From CAZPCT01 sp964585325 (GTDB lineage Bacteria; Patescibacteriota; Minisyncoccia; JACQLN01; CAZPCT01), in contig CAZPCT010000007.1 in assembly GCA_964585325.1 (NCBI GenBank), positions 1-30,697 on the forward strand: DNA of 30,697 nucleotides, in the 5' to 3' direction. Under the pieces are notes generated by a model. It had not been told where the DNA came from, searched no databases, and saw only the letters and a program-made list of their open reading frames with translations. This document shows, one piece after another, positions 28,447-30,697 of this stretch (its first letter is position 1; each line of letters begins with the position of its first letter). Both the position numbers and the translations under genes were made by a program.

Positions 28447-29908
28447 AGACACATTCTATGTAACAACTCCCATCTTCTATGCGAACGGCAGACCACATCT
28501 GGGCCATGTTTTTGCTATATTTGTGGCCGATGTGTTGGCCCGTTATCATCGTCTACGAGGAGACAATACTTTTTTTCTTACAGGCATGGATGAACATGGA
28601 ACCAAGGTGGCCCGTTCTGCCGAAGAGCAAGGAAAAACACCACAAGAGTGGGTTGATGAGGTGGCTGTCTGGTTCCAAGATGCCGCCCATCACATTGAGT
28701 CGTCTCATGACATATTTCACAGAACCACAAACAAGGAGAAGCATTGGCCCGTTGCGCAAGAAATATGGAGACGTCTTGAGACAGCTGGCGACATTTACAA
28801 AAAGGAGTACAAGGGACTTTATTGTGTTGGGTGTGAAGCATTCATTACAGAAAAAGACCTTGATGAAAACGGCCTCTGTCCCGACCATGGCATCAAACCG
28901 GAGATTGTGAGTGAAGAAAACTATTTCTTTAGACTCTCCAAATATCAACAGAAACTGCTTGATCTCATCGTGTCAGACACACTCCACATTGTTCCCCAAG
29001 AGAGAAAAAACGAGGTTGTTTCCTTTGTTCAAGACGGATTGGAGGATATCAGCTTTTCTAGAAAGGCTGAAGATTTAAAAAACTGGGGTGTGCCGGTACC
29101 CGGCGACAGTGCTCATCTCATGTATGTGTGGGCAGACGCGCTTACAAATTACCTGTCGGGCATAGACTATTTCTCTAATAAAGAAGAAGCAGAGTTTTGG
29201 CCGGCAGATGTGCATGTTCTGGGTAAGGAAATCCTTCGTTTCCATGCCGTCTACTGGCCCGCAATGCTTCTTGCCTCTGACATTCCTTTGCCCAAACAAA
29301 TTCTGTGTCATGGGCAGATAACGTCAGGAGGATATAAAATGTCTAAGACAAGGGGGAATGTTGTGGACCCTTTTGAATATATTGGAAAACATGGCGCGGA
29401 AGCGCTTCGCTACTACCTTGCCGCTGGCGTCTCTACTCTTAAGGATGGGGACTTCACGCACGAGCAGTTCGTGCGCCGGTATAACGGTGACCTTGCCAAA
29501 GGTTTGGGCAACGTGACGGCACGTATTTTGACGCTTGCGGAGAGTGTGGATTTTTCAGGCATTACGGAAAAACCGAGCGAGATTACTGAAGCGGAACGGT
29601 TCAAAAAAGTTTGGGAGGATTATGGCGAGGCCTTTGCCGCACAAGACTTGCGCGCAGCCATAGGGACGGTGTGGGAGCTTATACACTGGATGGATGGTCA
29701 CATAGAAAAGACAAAGCCGTGGGAGAGCAAAGACGTGAATGTGCTCTACACACTTTGTGTCGCGCTCGCGAATGTTTCTTGGCTGTTACGTCCCTTCCTA
29801 CCCGAAACGGCAGAAAAAATTGAGCAGGGTCTGGGGATTGCTGGGAAGGAGACGTGGGAGTTTGCTCCTACAAAAATTGACCCACTCTTCCCCAAAATAG
29901 AGCAATGA
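28433..29908 (+). CDS. metG: Methionyl-tRNA synthetase
   Basis: A 491-residue class I synthetase that charges initiator and elongator tRNA-Met. FYVTTPIFYANGRPHLGH carries the HIGH-type motif (HLGH), followed by TGMDEHGTKVARSAEEQGKTP. A zinc knuckle reads CVGC and CPDH (about residues 130-156). The KMSKS loop is GYKMSKTRGNVVDP (KMSKT). The anticodon-binding helical bundle follows with WMDGHIEKTKPWE. The C-terminal tRNA-binding (EMAP-like) domain of some bacterial enzymes is absent. It overlaps the 3' end of rsmI by 14 nt. Confidence 0.96.
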   Translation: MEKNRDTFYVTTPIFYANGRPHLGHVFAIFVADVLARYHRLRGDNTFFLTGMDEHGTKVARSAEEQGKTPQEWVDEVAVWFQDAAHHIESSHDIFHRTTNKEKHWPVAQEIWRRLETAGDIYKKEYKGLYCVGCEAFITEKDLDENGLCPDHGIKPEIVSEENYFFRLSKYQQKLLDLIVSDTLHIVPQERKNEVVSFVQDGLEDISFSRKAEDLKNWGVPVPGDSAHLMYVWADALTNYLSGIDYFSNKEEAEFWPADVHVLGKEILRFHAVYWPAMLLASDIPLPKQILCHGQITSGGYKMSKTRGNVVDPFEYIGKHGAEALRYYLAAGVSTLKDGDFTHEQFVRRYNGDLAKGLGNVTARILTLAESVDFSGITEKPSEITEAERFKKVWEDYGEAFAAQDLRAAIGTVWELIHWMDGHIEKTKPWESKDVNVLYTLCVALANVSWLLRPFLPETAEKIEQGLGIAGKETWEFAPTKIDPLFPKIEQ

Positions 29909-29918
29909 ACATGTGTGT

Positions 29919-29948
29919 TTGACAAGGCTCTTAAAAATGTTTTATTGT
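29919..29948 (+). promoter_or_regulatory. Promoter of the orphan gene at 30077
   Basis: TTGACA (29919-29924) with TATTGT (29943-29948) at 18-bp spacing. The -35 is consensus. A leader of about 120 nt results. Confidence 0.5.
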
Positions 29949-29971
29949 AGTTTTTACTAATACCTTCACAA

Positions 29972-30025
29972 GTCTGAGTAGCAGTCTGTTAAGCTCCCAG
30001 GATCTTACTAGGCTGCTGCTCAGAC
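29972..30025 (+). promoter_or_regulatory. Structured 5' leader: 13-bp stem-loop
   Basis: GTCTGAGTAGCAG (29972-29984) pairs with CTGCTGCTCAGAC (30013-30025), with one T:G pair, enclosing a smaller TAAG/CTTA hairpin. It lies in the untranslated leader of the orphan gene, about 35 nt before the ribosome binding site GGAGGA (30061-30066). It resembles a cis-regulatory element; no known riboswitch is recognised. Confidence 0.6.
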
Positions 30026-30076
30026 GGCAGCTGGCTGCTTCATGCGCCACACTCTCAGACGGAGGAAAGCGGAGCA

Positions 30077-30577
30077 ATGGTACGGAAGAGAGAGGTCAAG
30101 GGAACTGAAGTGACCGGTGCGGCGATTGAGTCGTTGCGCCAGGTCGTAGAAGTTGCTGAGGGGCGAGAGATTCGCCTCATCGACTTCAACGTGAAGACGG
30201 TGGGAGTTCACAAGAACCAGTCTTCCGATGAAGAGGAGATGAAGCTCAAGGTTCAGATCCGCTACGTAGACCGGGCACCGGGTGTGGAGACGGGAGAGGG
30301 GCCCGTGATGGGGTCAATCGCCCGCGCGGACATGTGGCTCCGGAAGGGCGCGGAGGGGGTCTGGCACGCCTTCGACTTCACCACTGTCTACGTCTACACG
30401 GGGGGGCCGGGTGTTCAGGAGGAGTACTTTGCCGATTGGAGTTTCAGTCCCTATCGCCAACAGCGGGTAGAGACCCACCATAGCTGGTGGGAACAGGAGG
30501 GCGGGAAAGTTCGGCAGAAGTACCAGTGCTGGCGGGGTCATGGTGTGACGGACAGAACACTCGTGAGAGAGGAGTGA
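30077..30577 (+). CDS. Hypothetical protein (166 aa), GC-rich orphan
   Basis: A 166-residue soluble protein with no signal peptide or membrane segment. It begins with a basic KREVKGTEVTG, then a strand-rich part (REIRLIDFNVKTVGVHKNQ, KLKVQIRYVDRAPG) and an aromatic-rich end (WHAFDFTTVYVYTGG, YFADWSFSPYRQQ, HHSWWEQEGG). No family recognised. It has GGAGGA 10 bases before the ATG, a near-consensus promoter, a structured leader and its own terminator. Codon use is C/G-ending, as in the orphans at 1296-1631 and 7648-8084, and differs from metG upstream. This may be recent acquisition or a special expression class. Confidence 0.65.
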   Translation: MVRKREVKGTEVTGAAIESLRQVVEVAEGREIRLIDFNVKTVGVHKNQSSDEEEMKLKVQIRYVDRAPGVETGEGPVMGSIARADMWLRKGAEGVWHAFDFTTVYVYTGGPGVQEEYFADWSFSPYRQQRVETHHSWWEQEGGKVRQKYQCWRGHGVTDRTLVREE

Positions 30578-30634
30578 TACGGCTGCAAACAGGGGCCGGC
30601 TTGGCATTGTTCGCAGCCGGCCCGTATACGTTTT
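30577..30634 (+). terminator. Terminator of the orphan gene
   Basis: GGGCCGGC (30593-30600) pairs with GCCGGCCC (30616-30623), with alternative pairing CGGCTGC/GCAGCCG, followed by GTATACGTTTTG. The T-run is short and set back. Confidence 0.6.
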
Positions 30635-30664
30635 GTTGGGGGGTTTTCGTGTTTTAATTGGTAT

Positions 30665-30697
30665 ATGAAAATTTTTGTCTCCCACTCCCCGCGGCAG
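30665..30697 (+). CDS. Start of a gene cut by the right edge
   Basis: ATG at 30665 opens a frame to the window end (MKIFVSHSPRQ, 11 residues). TTTAAT at 30653-30658 ends 6 nt before the ATG, the same spacing seen for other core genes here. The opening strand followed by SHS resembles the start of TIR-like or nucleotide-hydrolase-like Rossmann folds, but 11 residues are too few to assign. Confidence 0.4.
   Translation, partial: MKIFVSHSPRQ

Noticed and set aside
1..30697. CRISPR arrays, insertion sequences, transposases or integrases
   Set aside because: No regularly spaced repeats and no transposase- or recombinase-like protein were seen; the only mobile hint is the ssrA 3'-end repeat.

Overview
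The window looks like a chromosome fragment from a Candidate Phyla Radiation (Patescibacteria) bacterium, most likely a Parcubacteria-type lineage. This is inferred from family content and style, with no 16S gene to confirm it. The genes are short and tightly packed, there are many membrane-anchored surface proteins of unknown function, and housekeeping genes mostly lack Shine-Dalgarno sequences. TGA is read as stop (for example at 7533-7535), so the Gracilibacteria/Absconditabacteria code with UGA as glycine does not apply.

Layout. 1-1151: the tail of a helicase/exonuclease-type protein with a WYL-like domain, then a YkuK-like RNase H-fold protein. 1155-1256: a 42-bp AT-rich perfect palindrome and a convergent terminator facing a GC-rich orphan gene on the minus strand. 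1772-2157: a MazG-like (YpjD-type) gene whose stop codon lies inside a tRNA-Arg(CCG) gene. 2227-7535: surface and membrane proteins, namely an anchored lipoprotein-like protein, a CBS-domain tail-anchored protein, a two-PKD protein, an SGNH-hydrolase-like protein and a third protein sharing the N-terminal anchor of the PKD protein. 7572-8154: a consensus promoter driving two small overlapping GC-rich orphan ORFs. 8217-12020: tandem RNase HII paralogues (the second with altered catalytic residues), a beta-CASP RNA-processing nuclease and an amino-acid permease. 12075-12664: a small secreted protein and a short MGMT-type protein.

12712-14879 (minus strand): infC-rpmI-rplT, tmRNA (ssrA) and smpB. 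infC has no ATG/GTG/TTG start upstream of its conserved N-terminus and probably uses AUA. The 3' end of ssrA is repeated 183 bp away, like an attachment-site scar. 14967-16839: a small orphan gene and argS. 16840-17877: about 1 kb without a credible protein gene. It has a DnaA-box-like site, a good promoter, about 0.85 kb of dense hairpins and a terminator, and is best read as a large structured non-coding RNA of unknown family. 17878-21378: an isoleucyl-tRNA synthetase with a complete histidine-phosphatase domain inserted in it. 21386-29908: recO, a large surface protein, glyS, an M16 protease, an AI-2E-family membrane protein, rsmI and metG. 29919-30625: a third GC-rich orphan behind a structured leader. 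The final bases begin another gene.

Together the genes serve mainly translation (four aminoacyl-tRNA synthetases, IF3, L20, L35, RsmI, tmRNA/SmpB, tRNA-Arg), nucleic-acid maintenance (RNase HII, RecO, MGMT-like, beta-CASP nuclease, MazG-like) and the cell surface. The most unusual items are the IleRS-histidine phosphatase fusion, the large structured RNA with a possible conformational switch, the degenerate RNase HII twin, the AUA-start infC, and a promoter style in which the -10 box ends only 5-7 nt before the start codon of many core genes.
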